From Flavobacterium zepuense (lineage in GTDB: Bacteria > Bacteroidota > Bacteroidia > Flavobacteriales > Flavobacteriaceae): a stretch of 64,000 nt of DNA. The notes under the pieces are model-generated. The model saw only the letters and a program-made list of their open reading frames with translations, was not told the origin of the DNA and searched no databases. The position numbers were made by a program, and so were the translations under genes. The stretch is from assembly GCF_007097145.1 (NCBI RefSeq), contig NZ_VJVZ01000002.1, positions 124,001 to 188,000 of the forward strand, written 5' to 3'. Shown here one piece after another: positions 1 through 9,729 of the stretch. Positions within the stretch are counted from its first letter, which is position 1; every line of letters begins with the position of its first letter.

Positions 1-424
1 TGCCGGTGCTGCATGGACGTTTAATGAAGGTTCTGCTACCATCTCTGGCACTACAGGCCACCAGGCAATTTACCAGGCTATCCAGGTAGAAGCCGGTAAA
101 ACCTATGAGTTTGACATGAACGTTGCTGGCCCGGGTTCTGCAAACACATGGTTTGAGGTTTATGTATCTCCTACTGCACCGGTTCAAAACAACGACTATA
201 GTGCAGGCGGTAAAAGGATACAGCTTAACACATGGGCTGGTTGTGCTACATCTGCGTTTGACGGATTGCTTTCTGATGAGCAGTGTGGCGAAGGGGATGT
301 ATCGGGTAATGTAATTACTTTTGAAACATCGCAAACTGTTTACTTCCTTATAAAATGTGGTAGCGGCGATGGTAATATCAACTCAATTACCGTTAGCAAC
401 GTAACCTTCCACGAAGTACTTTAA
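1..424 (+). CDS. C-terminal part of a secreted/surface protein (partial, cut by window edge)
   Basis: The frame is open from base 2 to the TAA at 422-424, so only the last ~140 residues of a longer gene are present. The fragment is rich in Gly, Thr, Asn and aromatic residues and contains phrases such as AIQVEAGKTYEFDMNVAG followed by alternating hydrophobic strands. This is the look of a beta-sandwich carbohydrate-binding or PKD/SusE-like surface domain. It is followed by a terminator and then by two glycoside hydrolases, so it is probably the surface glycan-binding lipoprotein of a polysaccharide-utilisation locus lying to the left. The function is inferred from context, because the N-terminus is missing. 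Confidence 0.6.
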   Translation, partial: AGAAWTFNEGSATISGTTGHQAIYQAIQVEAGKTYEFDMNVAGPGSANTWFEVYVSPTAPVQNNDYSAGGKRIQLNTWAGCATSAFDGLLSDEQCGEGDVSGNVITFETSQTVYFLIKCGSGDGNINSITVSNVTFHEVL

Positions 425-443
425 TAATTTTTGGGTTAGTTAC

Positions 444-483
444 AAATAGCCTGTATTCTGTTATAGATTACAGGCTATTTTTT
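444..483 (+). terminator. Intrinsic terminator after the partial surface protein
   Basis: A perfect 12-bp stem (444-455 with 469-480, arms AAATAGCCTGTA and TACAGGCTATTT) closes a 13-nt loop and runs into T478-T483. It lies 20 bp after the stop codon and separates the upstream gene from the GH30 gene. Confidence 0.85.
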
Positions 484-538
484 AATAACACAACCTGTAA
501 TGGCATAGCTTATCTATAATCCCCAACAACTTATAATA

Positions 539-1987
539 ATGAAGAAATATAATGTATCTGCCTTTCTCCTGTTGCTGTGTGGCACAATGTGGGCGCAGCA
601 GGCAGTTAAACCTGCAACGTATTCTGCAAAAGGAAAACAGGTAACTGTTTATACTACAGACAGCATTAGCAAAAAACTTGCAAAAACCAATAACCTTTCT
701 TTTTCTGCATCAAAGCAGCCTTTAGAAACCGAGATCTCTATTTTTGTAGAGCCTCAAAAAACATTTCAGTCCATCCTGGGTATAGGCGGCGCCATTACCG
801 ATGCGAGTGCCGAGGTATTTGCCAAACTTACTCCGGAGGCTCAAAAAGAATTTATAACTGCTTACTACGATAAAGATAAAGGCATAGGCTACTCTATTAT
901 ACGTACTACCATACACAGCAGCGATTTTAGCAGCGGCAGTTACACCTACATTAAAGAAGGCGATAAAAGCCTTAAATCGTTTAACATAGACCACGATAAA
1001 AAATTCCGTATTCCTTTAATAAAACAAGCTTTAAAAACGGCCGGCAAAACCACTACGCTTTTTGTAAGCCCGTGGAGCCCGCCTGCTTTTATGAAGGATA
1101 ACAACAACATGCTTAAGGGCGGTAAGCTATTGCCGGAGTATTATCAGACATGGGCAAACTACTATGTTAAGTTTATACAGGCTTACGAAAAAGAAGGCAT
1201 GCCAATATGGGGCCTTAGCGTGCAAAATGAGCCTATGGCTACCCAAACATGGGAGTCGTGTATTTATACTGCCGAAGAAGAGCGTGATTTCCTTAAAAAC
1301 TATTTAGGCCCAACAGTTAGAAAAGAGCTGGGCGACAAAAAAATTATTGTTTGGGACCATAACCGTGACCTTATGAACCAGCGTGCCAACGTGATCTATT
1401 CAGATCCTGAAGCATCTAAATACGCCTGGGGTATGGGTTTCCATTGGTATGAAACCTGGGCAGGCGGCAAGCCAATGTTCCAGAATGTACAAAAAGTGGC
1501 AGAGGCCTACCCTGACAAGCATATTATGTTTACCGAAGGCTGTGTAGAAAAATACGACTACAACAAACTACAGCTTTGGGCTAACGGCGAGCGTTACGGG
1601 GAGTCGCTTATAAACGACTTTAACAATGGTACGACCGGCTGGACCGACTGGAACGTTCTTTTAGATGAAAAAGGAGGCCCTAACCACGTGGGTAACTTCT
1701 GTTTTTCTCCACTGCATGCCGATACTAAAACAGGCAAGCTTATCTACACCCCTTCTTACTACTTTATTGGCCATTTTTCAAAATTCGTACAGCCGGAAGC
1801 CAAGCGTGTAAGCAGCGCGGTAAGCCGCAGCCAGCTACTTAGTGCATCGTTTATTAACAAAGATGGTAAAATGGCAACGGTTGTTATGAATACAAGCGAT
1901 GCGCCTGTAAACTATATGCTTATAATTGGTACAGAAAAAGTATCAGAAACCATTCCGGGTCACGGCATACAAACTTTGGTTTATTAA
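539..1987 (+). CDS. Glycoside hydrolase family 30 (glucosylceramidase / beta-1,6-glucanase type), secreted
   Basis: This 482-residue protein has an N-terminal signal peptide (cleavage near WAQ, residue 20). The GH30 (beta/alpha)8 barrel is recognisable from GIGGAITDAS (81-90), SPWSPPAFM (177-185), the acid/base motif VQNEP with Glu231, and the nucleophile motif FTEG with Glu333. The final ~60 residues form the usual GH30 beta-sandwich side domain. There is no T9SS sorting domain and no lipobox, so it is probably periplasmic or exported by Sec only. GH30 enzymes cleave beta-linked glucose; next to a GH5 this points to fungal or algal beta-1,3/1,6-glucan, but the linkage cannot be read from the sequence. 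The stop lies 28 bp before the GH5 start. Confidence 0.9.
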   Translation: MKKYNVSAFLLLLCGTMWAQQAVKPATYSAKGKQVTVYTTDSISKKLAKTNNLSFSASKQPLETEISIFVEPQKTFQSILGIGGAITDASAEVFAKLTPEAQKEFITAYYDKDKGIGYSIIRTTIHSSDFSSGSYTYIKEGDKSLKSFNIDHDKKFRIPLIKQALKTAGKTTTLFVSPWSPPAFMKDNNNMLKGGKLLPEYYQTWANYYVKFIQAYEKEGMPIWGLSVQNEPMATQTWESCIYTAEEERDFLKNYLGPTVRKELGDKKIIVWDHNRDLMNQRANVIYSDPEASKYAWGMGFHWYETWAGGKPMFQNVQKVAEAYPDKHIMFTEGCVEKYDYNKLQLWANGERYGESLINDFNNGTTGWTDWNVLLDEKGGPNHVGNFCFSPLHADTKTGKLIYTPSYYFIGHFSKFVQPEAKRVSSAVSRSQLLSASFINKDGKMATVVMNTSDAPVNYMLIIGTEKVSETIPGHGIQTLVY

Positions 1988-2015
1988 TAACTACGCCTTA
2001 AACAGTAAAATATAT

Positions 2016-5000
2016 ATGAAAAAATTACTCAGCATGCTTATGCTGGCGCTTGCACTCCCGGCCTTTAGCCAGGGCTACCTGCACCAAAGCGGCCAGAATA
2101 TAGTTAATGGCAATGGCGATAATGTACTCCTGCGCGGGCTTGGCCTTGGCGGTTGGATGCTACAGGAGGGCTACATGCTGCAAACCGATGGTTTTGCAGG
2201 GCCTCAGCACGAAATTCGCCAAAAGATACAAGACCTTATTGGCCCTTCGGCTACCGAGGCTTTTTACCAGGCGTATCGCGACAACGGTATTACCGAAGCC
2301 GACATTGTTATGCTTAAAGAAATGGGCTTTAACTCGGTAAGGCTGCCTATGCATTACAATCTGTACACATTGCCTATTGAGGCCGAACCGGTTGCAGGGC
2401 AGAATACATGGCTTACCGAAGGTTTTGAAAGGACCGATGAGTTACTGCAATGGTGTGCCGATAACGAAATGTACCTTATACTGGATATGCACGGCGCGCC
2501 GGGCGGCCAGGGTAAGGATGCTAATATTTCTGATTATGATGATACTAAGCCATCACTTTGGGAAAGTGCAGACAACAGGAATAAGATGATCGCACTATGG
2601 GTACAACTTGCCGACAGGTACAAAAACAGCCCGTGGATAGGCGCGTATGACCTTATTAACGAGCCTAACTGGAACTTTACAGGTACCAACCAAAACGGCT
2701 GCGACGAGGGCTCTAACATTCCGCTGCGCCAGCTTATGGTAGATATTACTGCCGCTATAAGGGCAGTAGATACCAACCACATGATTATTATAGAGGGTAA
2801 CTGCTGGGGTAACAACTACAATGGTATTTTCCCGTTATGGGATAATAATATGGCAGTTAGCTTTCACAAATACTGGAACAACAACAGCACAGGCTCTATA
2901 CAGGGAATGCTTAACATCAGGACACAGCAAAATGTGCCAATATGGTTAGGCGAAAGCGGCGAAAACTCTAACGTTTGGTTTAAAGATGCTATCTCTTTGG
3001 TAGAATCTAATAACATTGGCTGGGCATTTTGGCCGGTTAAAAAGGTAGAAAGTATTGCTGGCATTACCTATGTAACTAAAAATGCCGGTTACCAGCAATT
3101 ATTAAATTACTGGAACAATGGTGGCACTGCCCCATCGGCTTCGGTGGCAACGGCTGCCCTTATGGAACTTGCCGAGAACTTTAAAAACGAGAACATTACG
3201 ATAAGGAGGGATGTTGTAGATGCTATGTTCCGCCAGGTGCAAACTAACGAAACACTTCCGTATGTGGCGCACCCGCTTCCCGGTAAAGTGTATGCTGCCG
3301 ATTACGACCTTGGTACTAACGGCTATGCCTACAAAGATAATGTTGTTGCCACTTACCATACCGATGGCGGGTCATACACCGCATGGAACAACGGCTGGAC
3401 AGGCCGTAACGATGGTGTAGACGTTCAGGCATGTACTGATGCTACAACAAACGGCTACCAGGTAGGTTATATAGAAAATAATGAGTGGTTATTGTTTACT
3501 ATACCAAGTGCCACCGAGATGGCTTATGATATCGACATACGTTATGCTGGTCCAACGGGTAAATTGCACCTTGAGGATGAAAACGGATGGATATCAGAGA
3601 GTATCGCACTGCCTTCTACTGGCGGATATGATGTTTATGGTACAGTTACACTTAACGATGTTATATTAAAAGCGGGTACAAATAAGGTTAAGGTGTTTTT
3701 TGAGATTGGTAACTTCAACCTCAACTACCTTGATTTTAAAAATCCTGTACCATCTAACCAGGCCGATTTTAAAGTTGTAAACGCTGCTACCAACGTTCTT
3801 GGCGACAAGGTGGAGGTATTATTCAACAAAGACCTTGCAAGCGGCATAAACCTTTCTCAAAGCAACCTGAGCTTAAAAGTAAATGGTAATGCTGTTGCTG
3901 TTACCAATGCTGATATGGGCACCGCCGAAAGCGGTATTATCCTTACCCCTGCTACCCCTATTAACGCGGGAGATGTTGTTACATTAACTTATGCAGGCAC
4001 TAACCTTGTTGCTGCCGACGCTACTGTACAGCCTGCCTTTACAGATAAAGCGGTTGTGAATAATGTAGGCAACATCCAGCAGATCTCAGGGCTGATTGAG
4101 GCCGAAAGCTTCTATGTAAACAACGGCTTAACTCCTGAAACCACTACCGATGTGGGCGGCGGACAAAATCTTGGTTACACCGATGCCGGCGATTACCTGG
4201 ATTACCTTGTAAACATTAACGCAGCCGGTAACTATAAAATTGAGTACCGTACAGCAGGCCTTAACGCAACAGGCGGTATTAAACTGCAATTAATAAACGA
4301 TACAACGCAAGATGTACAAACGGTTACCTTAAGCCCCACAGGCGGATGGCAAACATGGGCAACCACAAACAGCCAGGCAGTATTGCCTGCAGGCAGGTAC
4401 TACCTTAGGGCTAACGTAACGGCATCAGGGTTTAATATTAACTGGATTAAGTTTACACTAATGGCCCCTGATGATGATAATGATGGTGTTGCAAATTCAA
4501 GCGACTTATGTCCGGGTACTCCTGTAGGCGATGTGGTAGACTTTAGTGGTTGTACACTGTTTACACTACCGGGCAGTAACTTTGCAGTTGCTACAGCTTC
4601 AGAAACGTGCAGGACAGCAAACAACGGTACTATTAGTGTATCGGCTACAGCCAATCATAACTATGTAGGTACAGTTACAGGAAATGGTGTAAACCAAACT
4701 GCAAACTTTACTACTGCAACTACTTTCAGTAATTTATCGGCAGGAACCTACCAGCTTTGCGTTACATTGCCGGAGGCTCCGTCGTACCAACAGTGTTTTG
4801 AGCTTACGATAACAGAGCCGGAAGATATTTCTGCTTTGGCAAGGATGATGCCTGAGAAAAACAAAGTAGAATTAGACTTGTTTGGCGATGAAATCTATAC
4901 CGTAACGCTTAACAAAAACACCTTTACCACTACCCTAAGCACTATTGAGCTGACACTTAAACCGGGTGTAAACAACATTGAGGTTAAAGGGCAGAACGAT

Positions 5001-5282
5001 TGCCAGGGTACATTTAGGCAGAGTATTGTTTTAGATGAAACCATTTCGGTATACCCTAACCCTGTAAATGGAAACACCGTTTATGTGGCTATGGCTGTTG
5101 CCGAAAATGAAAAAGTTCATGTAGAGATCTTTAACCTACTGGGTAAACTTGTAGTTACTAAAGATTACAACAATGCTGATGATGTACTTTCGGTAGATGT
5201 GGCCCCGCTTGCAGCAGGTGTTTACATTATGAAAGTAGTAAGTGGCTCTACAGCGTTTAACACTAAAATTGTAAAAGAATGA
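2016..5282 (+). CDS. Multidomain GH5 glucanase with carbohydrate-binding modules and T9SS sorting domain
   Basis: The start is placed at ATG 2016 (MKKLLSMLMLALALPAFSQ signal peptide); in-frame codons before it add a non-signal tail. Order in 1088 residues: GH5 barrel ~20-395 with acid/base Glu216 (LINEPNW) and nucleophile Glu313 (WLGESGE); CBM6/35-like module ~423-575; Ig-like module ~583-690; CBM6 ~692-815; a calcium-binding thrombospondin type 3 stretch (DDDNDGVANSSDLCPGTP) ~820-845; an Ig-like region; and a T9SS type A sorting domain from ~1012 (VYPNPVNG, GVYIMKVV). It is therefore predicted to leave the cell or be attached to its surface. Exo-/endo-beta-glucanase activity is inferred from the family. 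Its stop overlaps the next gene (ATGA). Confidence 0.9.
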   Translation: MKKLLSMLMLALALPAFSQGYLHQSGQNIVNGNGDNVLLRGLGLGGWMLQEGYMLQTDGFAGPQHEIRQKIQDLIGPSATEAFYQAYRDNGITEADIVMLKEMGFNSVRLPMHYNLYTLPIEAEPVAGQNTWLTEGFERTDELLQWCADNEMYLILDMHGAPGGQGKDANISDYDDTKPSLWESADNRNKMIALWVQLADRYKNSPWIGAYDLINEPNWNFTGTNQNGCDEGSNIPLRQLMVDITAAIRAVDTNHMIIIEGNCWGNNYNGIFPLWDNNMAVSFHKYWNNNSTGSIQGMLNIRTQQNVPIWLGESGENSNVWFKDAISLVESNNIGWAFWPVKKVESIAGITYVTKNAGYQQLLNYWNNGGTAPSASVATAALMELAENFKNENITIRRDVVDAMFRQVQTNETLPYVAHPLPGKVYAADYDLGTNGYAYKDNVVATYHTDGGSYTAWNNGWTGRNDGVDVQACTDATTNGYQVGYIENNEWLLFTIPSATEMAYDIDIRYAGPTGKLHLEDENGWISESIALPSTGGYDVYGTVTLNDVILKAGTNKVKVFFEIGNFNLNYLDFKNPVPSNQADFKVVNAATNVLGDKVEVLFNKDLASGINLSQSNLSLKVNGNAVAVTNADMGTAESGIILTPATPINAGDVVTLTYAGTNLVAADATVQPAFTDKAVVNNVGNIQQISGLIEAESFYVNNGLTPETTTDVGGGQNLGYTDAGDYLDYLVNINAAGNYKIEYRTAGLNATGGIKLQLINDTTQDVQTVTLSPTGGWQTWATTNSQAVLPAGRYYLRANVTASGFNINWIKFTLMAPDDDNDGVANSSDLCPGTPVGDVVDFSGCTLFTLPGSNFAVATASETCRTANNGTISVSATANHNYVGTVTGNGVNQTANFTTATTFSNLSAGTYQLCVTLPEAPSYQQCFELTITEPEDISALARMMPEKNKVELDLFGDEIYTVTLNKNTFTTTLSTIELTLKPGVNNIEVKGQNDCQGTFRQSIVLDETISVYPNPVNGNTVYVAMAVAENEKVHVEIFNLLGKLVVTKDYNNADDVLSVDVAPLAAGVYIMKVVSGSTAFNTKIVKE

Positions 5283-5962
5283 AAAAGATATTATTAGCCT
5301 TAACCGTTACGCTTGCCTTTATAGGCTGCGGAAGCGACGACAGTGGCAGTGGCGGTACCGGTGGCAACACCGATGCAGCTGCGCTTTCTTTCCCCGAAAA
5401 TAATTCGGAGTGTACTACAGGCGTTTCGGCTTCTGCTACACAAAGCAATGTTACTTTTCAGTGGAATGCCGTACCTGGGGCAGAGGGGTATTTTATTTAC
5501 GTAAAGAACCTTAACACCCAAAGTACATTGCAGTACAATGCTGCCACCAATACATCTATGGCAGTTACGCTAAATAAGGCTACGCCGTATTCATGGTATA
5601 TAAGCGTTAACAAGAACAATACATCGGTTAACAGCGAAACGTGGAAATTTTACAACGCCGGTGATGCCGTTACACAGCACGCTCCGTTCCCTGCCGACCT
5701 TGTATCTCCTGCCATGAGCAGTTCGGTTACAGGGCCTTTGGTAACGCTGGAGTGGGAAACATCGGATGTTGATAACGACATTGTAAACCACAAAGTATAC
5801 TTTGATACCAACACCAACCCTACTACCCTTGCCGGTACTTTTACAACGCAAACGGCGGCCGTAAATGTAGTAGCCGGAGGTACGTACTACTGGAAGGTTG
5901 TAACTACCGATGCGCAGGGCAATACAGCCACATCGCCGGTATACCAGTTTAAAGCATTGTAA
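5279..5962 (+). CDS. Surface lipoprotein with two fibronectin III-like domains
   Basis: The 227-residue protein starts with a type II signal peptide; the lipobox FIGC places the lipidated Cys at residue 17, followed by a flexible SDDSGSGGTGG linker as in surface-exposed Bacteroidota lipoproteins. Two repeated beta-sandwich segments follow (~40-125 and ~140-227), each ending in a WKF/WKV strand typical of FN3-like modules. The start overlaps the GH5 stop by 4 bp, so the two are translationally coupled. A glycan-binding or enzyme-anchoring role in the polysaccharide-utilisation locus is inferred; no catalytic motif is visible. Confidence 0.8.
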   Translation: MKKILLALTVTLAFIGCGSDDSGSGGTGGNTDAAALSFPENNSECTTGVSASATQSNVTFQWNAVPGAEGYFIYVKNLNTQSTLQYNAATNTSMAVTLNKATPYSWYISVNKNNTSVNSETWKFYNAGDAVTQHAPFPADLVSPAMSSSVTGPLVTLEWETSDVDNDIVNHKVYFDTNTNPTTLAGTFTTQTAAVNVVAGGTYYWKVVTTDAQGNTATSPVYQFKAL

Positions 5963-5987
5963 TACAAGTTGAGTTAGTTTTATAAAG

Positions 5988-6020
5988 AAAATGCCCCATA
6001 CAAATTGTATGGGGCATTTT
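5988..6020. terminator. Bidirectional terminator between the glucan cluster and guaB
   Basis: A perfect 14-bp stem (5988-6001 with 6007-6020, arms AAAATGCCCCATAC and its complement) has a 5-nt loop and A/T tracts on both sides. It lies between convergent genes and can terminate both. Confidence 0.93.
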
Positions 6021-6041
6021 TATTTAGAGCAACTACTAAAA

Positions 6042-7514
6042 TTATCTTGAGTAGTTTGGCGCTTCTTTAGTAATGGTAACATCATGCGGATGGCTTTCTG
6101 CAATACCGCTTGATGTAAGGCGGATGAATCGGCTGGTTGCCTGTAGCGTCTCAATATCCTTAGATCCACAGTAGCCCATACCGGCTCTAAGGCCGCCAAC
6201 AAACTGAAGCATGCTTTCAAAAAGCTCACCTTTGTAAGGCACACGGCCCACAATACCTTCCGGTACCAGTTTTTTAACGTCATCCTCCACATCCTGGAAA
6301 TAACGGTCTTTAGAGCCTTCTTTCATAGCCTCTACAGATCCCATACCACGGTACGATTTAAATTTCCTGCCTTCAAATATAATGGTCTCACCCGGAGACT
6401 CCATAGTACCTGCAAGTAATGAGCCAAGCATTACACTGCCCGCGCCCGCTGCAAGGGCTTTAGGGATATCGCCGGTGTAACGTATACCGCCATCGGCAAT
6501 AACCGGTATGCCTGTGCCTTTAAGGGCTTCAGCAACCTCTAAAACAGCGCTAAACTGCGGAAAGCCTACACCTGCCACAACACGGGTAGTACAAATAGAA
6601 CCCGGGCCAATACCTACCTTAACAGCATCGGCGCCATTTTCGGCAAGGTAAAGGGCTGCCTCAGGAGTTGCAATGTTACCCACTACAACATCAAGCCCCG
6701 GAAATTTAGCCTTAACCTCTTTTAATACTTTAACCACACCGGCAGTATGCCCGTGGGCCGTATCTATAATAACAGCATCTACACCTGCGTTTACAAGCGC
6801 TTCTGCCCTTTCTACCGCATCGGCTGTAACGCCAAGGGCAGCAGCCACGCGTAGGCGGCCAAATTTATCTTTATTGGCAATAGGCTTTTGGTTAACTTTA
6901 GTAATATCCCTAAAGGTAATAAGGCCAACCAGTTTATAATCGGCATTAACAACCGGTAATTTTTCAATTTTATTTTTCTGAAGGATCCCTTCTGCCACCT
7001 CAAGTGTAGTGCCCTCTCCGGCAGTAACAAGGTTTTCAGTAGTCATCACTTCAAGTATAGAGCGGGTAAAGTTCTTTTCAAAACGAAGGTCGCGGTTGGT
7101 AACAATACCTTTTAGCGTGCCATTTTCATCTACAACAGGTATACCGCCTATACCATACTCTTTCATAACGCTTTTAGCATCACCAACGTTAGCAGTAAGT
7201 GGCAACGTAACAGGATCAATGATCATTCCGCTCTCTGCCCTTTTTACTTTACGCACTTCGTTAGCCTGCTTTTCAATGCTCATATTTTTGTGCAGAACGC
7301 CAATACCACCTTCGCGAGCCATAGCAATTGCCATAGCGCTTTCGGTAACGGTATCCATAGCTGCAGATACAATAGGTACATTAAGGGTAATGTTTCTTGA
7401 AAATTTAGACTGTATACTTACGTCGCGGGGTAAAACTTCAGAGTAGTTGGGAACAAGTAGAACATCATCGTAGGTAAGGCCCTCGCCGATGATTTTAGCT
7501 TCGTGTGCTTTCAT
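6042..7514 (-). CDS. guaB: Inosine-5'-monophosphate dehydrogenase
   Basis: The 490-residue protein matches full-length bacterial IMPDH (IMP + NAD+ to XMP, first committed step of GMP synthesis, cytoplasmic). Visible features are the N-terminal [10 protein letters not shown], a CBS-domain pair inserted at ~95-205, the catalytic loop GSICTT with nucleophile Cys308, the phosphate-binding [10 protein letters not shown], the flap region (YRGMGS) and a C-terminal tail after [11 protein letters not shown]. It is monocistronic: a TAnnTTTG promoter box lies just upstream and a bidirectional terminator downstream. Confidence 0.97.
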   Translation of the reverse strand: MKAHEAKIIGEGLTYDDVLLVPNYSEVLPRDVSIQSKFSRNITLNVPIVSAAMDTVTESAMAIAMAREGGIGVLHKNMSIEKQANEVRKVKRAESGMIIDPVTLPLTANVGDAKSVMKEYGIGGIPVVDENGTLKGIVTNRDLRFEKNFTRSILEVMTTENLVTAGEGTTLEVAEGILQKNKIEKLPVVNADYKLVGLITFRDITKVNQKPIANKDKFGRLRVAAALGVTADAVERAEALVNAGVDAVIIDTAHGHTAGVVKVLKEVKAKFPGLDVVVGNIATPEAALYLAENGADAVKVGIGPGSICTTRVVAGVGFPQFSAVLEVAEALKGTGIPVIADGGIRYTGDIPKALAAGAGSVMLGSLLAGTMESPGETIIFEGRKFKSYRGMGSVEAMKEGSKDRYFQDVEDDVKKLVPEGIVGRVPYKGELFESMLQFVGGLRAGMGYCGSKDIETLQATSRFIRLTSSGIAESHPHDVTITKEAPNYSR

Positions 7515-7540
7515 GTTGCAATTTGTAGTTAAATTGCATG

Positions 7541-7548
7541 CAAATATA
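7541..7548 (-). promoter_or_regulatory. -7 box of the guaB promoter
   Basis: On the minus strand this reads TATATTTG, an exact match to the Bacteroidota -7 consensus TAnnTTTG, 26 bp upstream of the guaB start. No clear -33 TTG is seen at the ideal spacing. Confidence 0.6.
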
Positions 7549-7618
7549 GTGCTTTTTAACGCAACATTAAAATGTTATTATATAATTTATTCCTATGGTA
7601 ATATAGGCTTAATTTATA

Positions 7619-8482
7619 CTAATGAAACTCCCTGAAAACCTTGGTTGCCTCGTTATAAGCACTCTCAAAACTAAGCGAATTTAGTCCGCTATCTGCTTTG
7701 GCAGCGGTAAAATACGATAGCATTTTTTCGGTAGGCATGTTGCCGGTAAGTTCATCTGTTGCCATTGGGCAGCCTCCAAATCCCTGTATAGCACCGTCAA
7801 AACGTTTGCAGCCTGCTTTGTAGGCAGCATCAATTTTTTCGAACCAACGATCAGGAGTAGTATGCAGGTGTGCGCCAAATTCCACATCGGGAAATTTAGG
7901 TATCAGATTAGAAAACAGGTAACTTATCACATCAGGCGTAGATGACCCAACGGTATCGGATAATGACAGTATCTTAACACCCACATCGGCCAGCTTTTGC
8001 GTCCACTCCCCCACTATATCCACATTCCACGGGTCGCCATAAGGGTTACCAAACCCCATAGACAGGTAGGCCACCACCTCTTTATCTGCCGACTGTGCAA
8101 CATCTAAAATTTTCTGTAGGGTAACTAAAGACTGCGCAATGGTTTTGTGGGTATTACGCATCTGGAAATTCTCAGATATTGAGAACGGATATCCCAGGTA
8201 TTGTATGGCAGGCTGCTTTGCCGCGGCTTCGGCACCCTGCGTGTTGGCAATAATAGCCAGTAGTTTGCTTTTGGTAGTATTCAGGTCTAACCCGGCAAGC
8301 ACCGCCGCAGAGTCCTGCATTTGCGGTATGGCTTTAGGCGATACAAAACTGCCTACATCTATAGTATCAAAACCCACACGCAGTAACGACTGTATGTAGG
8401 CAATTTTACGCTCGGTAGGTATAAAAGCCTTAATGCCTTGCATGGCATCGCGGGGGCATTCTATAATTTTTATCTTTTCCAT
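7619..8482 (-). CDS. Hydroxymethylglutaryl-CoA lyase
   Basis: This 287-residue TIM-barrel enzyme splits HMG-CoA into acetyl-CoA and acetoacetate (end of leucine catabolism). Evidence: N-terminal IIECPRDAMQG, where the acidic residue and Arg bind metal/substrate; the metal-binding GAHLHTT; and the signature G-loop GFGGCPMA with catalytic Cys238. The start at ATG 8482 begins MEKIKIIECPRD, as in the family; an upstream in-frame Met at 8539 would add a low-complexity 19-residue tail. The gene follows pyrD by 69 bp on the same strand and may be cotranscribed, although the pathways are unrelated. Confidence 0.93.
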   Translation of the reverse strand: MEKIKIIECPRDAMQGIKAFIPTERKIAYIQSLLRVGFDTIDVGSFVSPKAIPQMQDSAAVLAGLDLNTTKSKLLAIIANTQGAEAAAKQPAIQYLGYPFSISENFQMRNTHKTIAQSLVTLQKILDVAQSADKEVVAYLSMGFGNPYGDPWNVDIVGEWTQKLADVGVKILSLSDTVGSSTPDVISYLFSNLIPKFPDVEFGAHLHTTPDRWFEKIDAAYKAGCKRFDGAIQGFGGCPMATDELTGNMPTEKMLSYFTAAKADSGLNSLSFESAYNEATKVFREFH

Positions 8483-8551
8483 AACCTGAGGGGCTGAGGG
8501 GCTTAGTTTCTTAGAACCTGTTTTATTCTGACAATCCAAAAATCTAAAGAT

Positions 8552-9580
8552 CTAATTTTTTAACAATCTCTTATTGATCGCCTTAATAAGCGCAGGACCT
8601 TCATAAATAAAACCGGTGTATAACTGTATTAAGCTTGCGCCGGCCTCCAGCTTTTCAATCGCGTCATCGGCACTATGAATGCCTCCCACCCCAATAATAG
8701 GGAAGGCTTTATTACTTTTTTCTGAAAGGAAACGTATAACCTCCGTACTGCGTTTGGCCAATGGCTTGCCGCTAAGGCCGCCCATTTCGGCTTTGTTATC
8801 AGACTGTAGTCCGTCTCGGGATATAGTAGTATTGGTGGCAATAACCCCCGCAATACCGGTAGTTTTTACAATATCTATAATATCCAGCAGCTGCTCATCG
8901 GTAAGGTCCGGGGCAATTTTAAGGAGTATTGGTTTTTGCTTAGGCTTGGCTGCGTTTTTATCCTGTAGGGTTTGCAATAATTTAGTCAAAGGCTCTTTAT
9001 CCTGCAATTCGCGCAGGTTAGGCGTATTGGGCGAACTTACATTTACCACAAAGTAATCTACATAGTCGTAAAGCGCATCAAAACAAATTTCGTAATCGCT
9101 TACGGCATCTTCGTTGGGTGTAACCTTGTTCTTACCAATGTTACCGCCTATAAGCACATGTCCCTGCCCTTTCGGGTTGGTTTTAAGGCGTTTTACTGCC
9201 TCTTGTACCCCACCGTTATTAAAGCCCATACGGTTAATAAGTGCACTATCCTCTCGCAGGCGGAAAAGCCTTTTCTTAGGATTGCCTTCCTGTGGTTTTG
9301 GGGTAAGGGTACCAATCTCTATAAAACCAAAGCCTAAGCCCGAAAGCTGCTTGTACAATTTGGCATCTTTATCTAAACCGGCAGCAAGGCCTACAGGGTT
9401 TTTAAACTTTAGCCCAAACACCTCGCGCTCAAGCCTTAGGTCGCTTACATTGTAAATACCTTTTAAAACACCCGGCATGCCCGGTATGTTATTTAAAAAA
9501 CGGATTGACGAAAACGTAAAGTGGTGAATTTTTTCGGGGTCGAATTTAAAAAGTAACGGCCTTATGAGCGATTTGTACAT
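8552..9580 (-). CDS. pyrD: Dihydroorotate dehydrogenase (quinone), class 2
   Basis: The 342-residue flavoprotein oxidises dihydroorotate to orotate in pyrimidine synthesis and passes electrons to menaquinone at the inner membrane. It has the class 2 N-terminal amphipathic helix pair (first ~35 residues), the FMN-binding [12 protein letters not shown], the catalytic-serine motif NVSSPNTP (Ser182/183), KIAPDLTD and the C-terminal GVGGI and [10 protein letters not shown]. The length is standard. Confidence 0.96.
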   Translation of the reverse strand: MYKSLIRPLLFKFDPEKIHHFTFSSIRFLNNIPGMPGVLKGIYNVSDLRLEREVFGLKFKNPVGLAAGLDKDAKLYKQLSGLGFGFIEIGTLTPKPQEGNPKKRLFRLREDSALINRMGFNNGGVQEAVKRLKTNPKGQGHVLIGGNIGKNKVTPNEDAVSDYEICFDALYDYVDYFVVNVSSPNTPNLRELQDKEPLTKLLQTLQDKNAAKPKQKPILLKIAPDLTDEQLLDIIDIVKTTGIAGVIATNTTISRDGLQSDNKAEMGGLSGKPLAKRSTEVIRFLSEKSNKAFPIIGVGGIHSADDAIEKLEAGASLIQLYTGFIYEGPALIKAINKRLLKN

Positions 9581-9600
9581 AATTGTGGTGTTGCGTACTG

Positions 9601-9608
9601 CAAAAATA
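9601..9608 (-). promoter_or_regulatory. Probable -7 box for pyrD
   Basis: The minus strand reads TATTTTTG, matching TAnnTTTG, 20 bp upstream of the pyrD start. No good -33 element is seen. Confidence 0.45.
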
Positions 9609-9665
9609 GAAAAATTAAAATTAATCTGTTTTTTTATCTTTTTATTACATTAACCATGCAAAAAC

Positions 9666-9695
9666 TTGCGTATTTAATAGGGATGTGTAAATTTG
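9666..9695 (+). promoter_or_regulatory. Bacteroidota-type promoter for the zinc-ribbon/SPFH pair
   Basis: TTG at 9666-9668, exactly 19 bp, then TAAATTTG at 9688-9695: full match to the Flavobacterium TTG-N19-TAnnTTTG pattern. The predicted start of transcription is near 9701, giving a leader of about 29 nt. Confidence 0.8.
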
Positions 9696-9729
9696 AAACA
9701 CCAATAAAACATAAAACCTAACGCCTTTA

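Noticed and set aside
1926..2015. N-terminal extension of the GH5 glucanase inside the GH30 gene
   Set aside because: The extra 30 residues precede a complete signal peptide at 2016, and overlap the GH30 3' end.
6807..7000. CBS region of guaB as a separate gene in another frame
   Set aside because: The in-frame IMPDH is complete and standard in length, so the other frame is a shadow.
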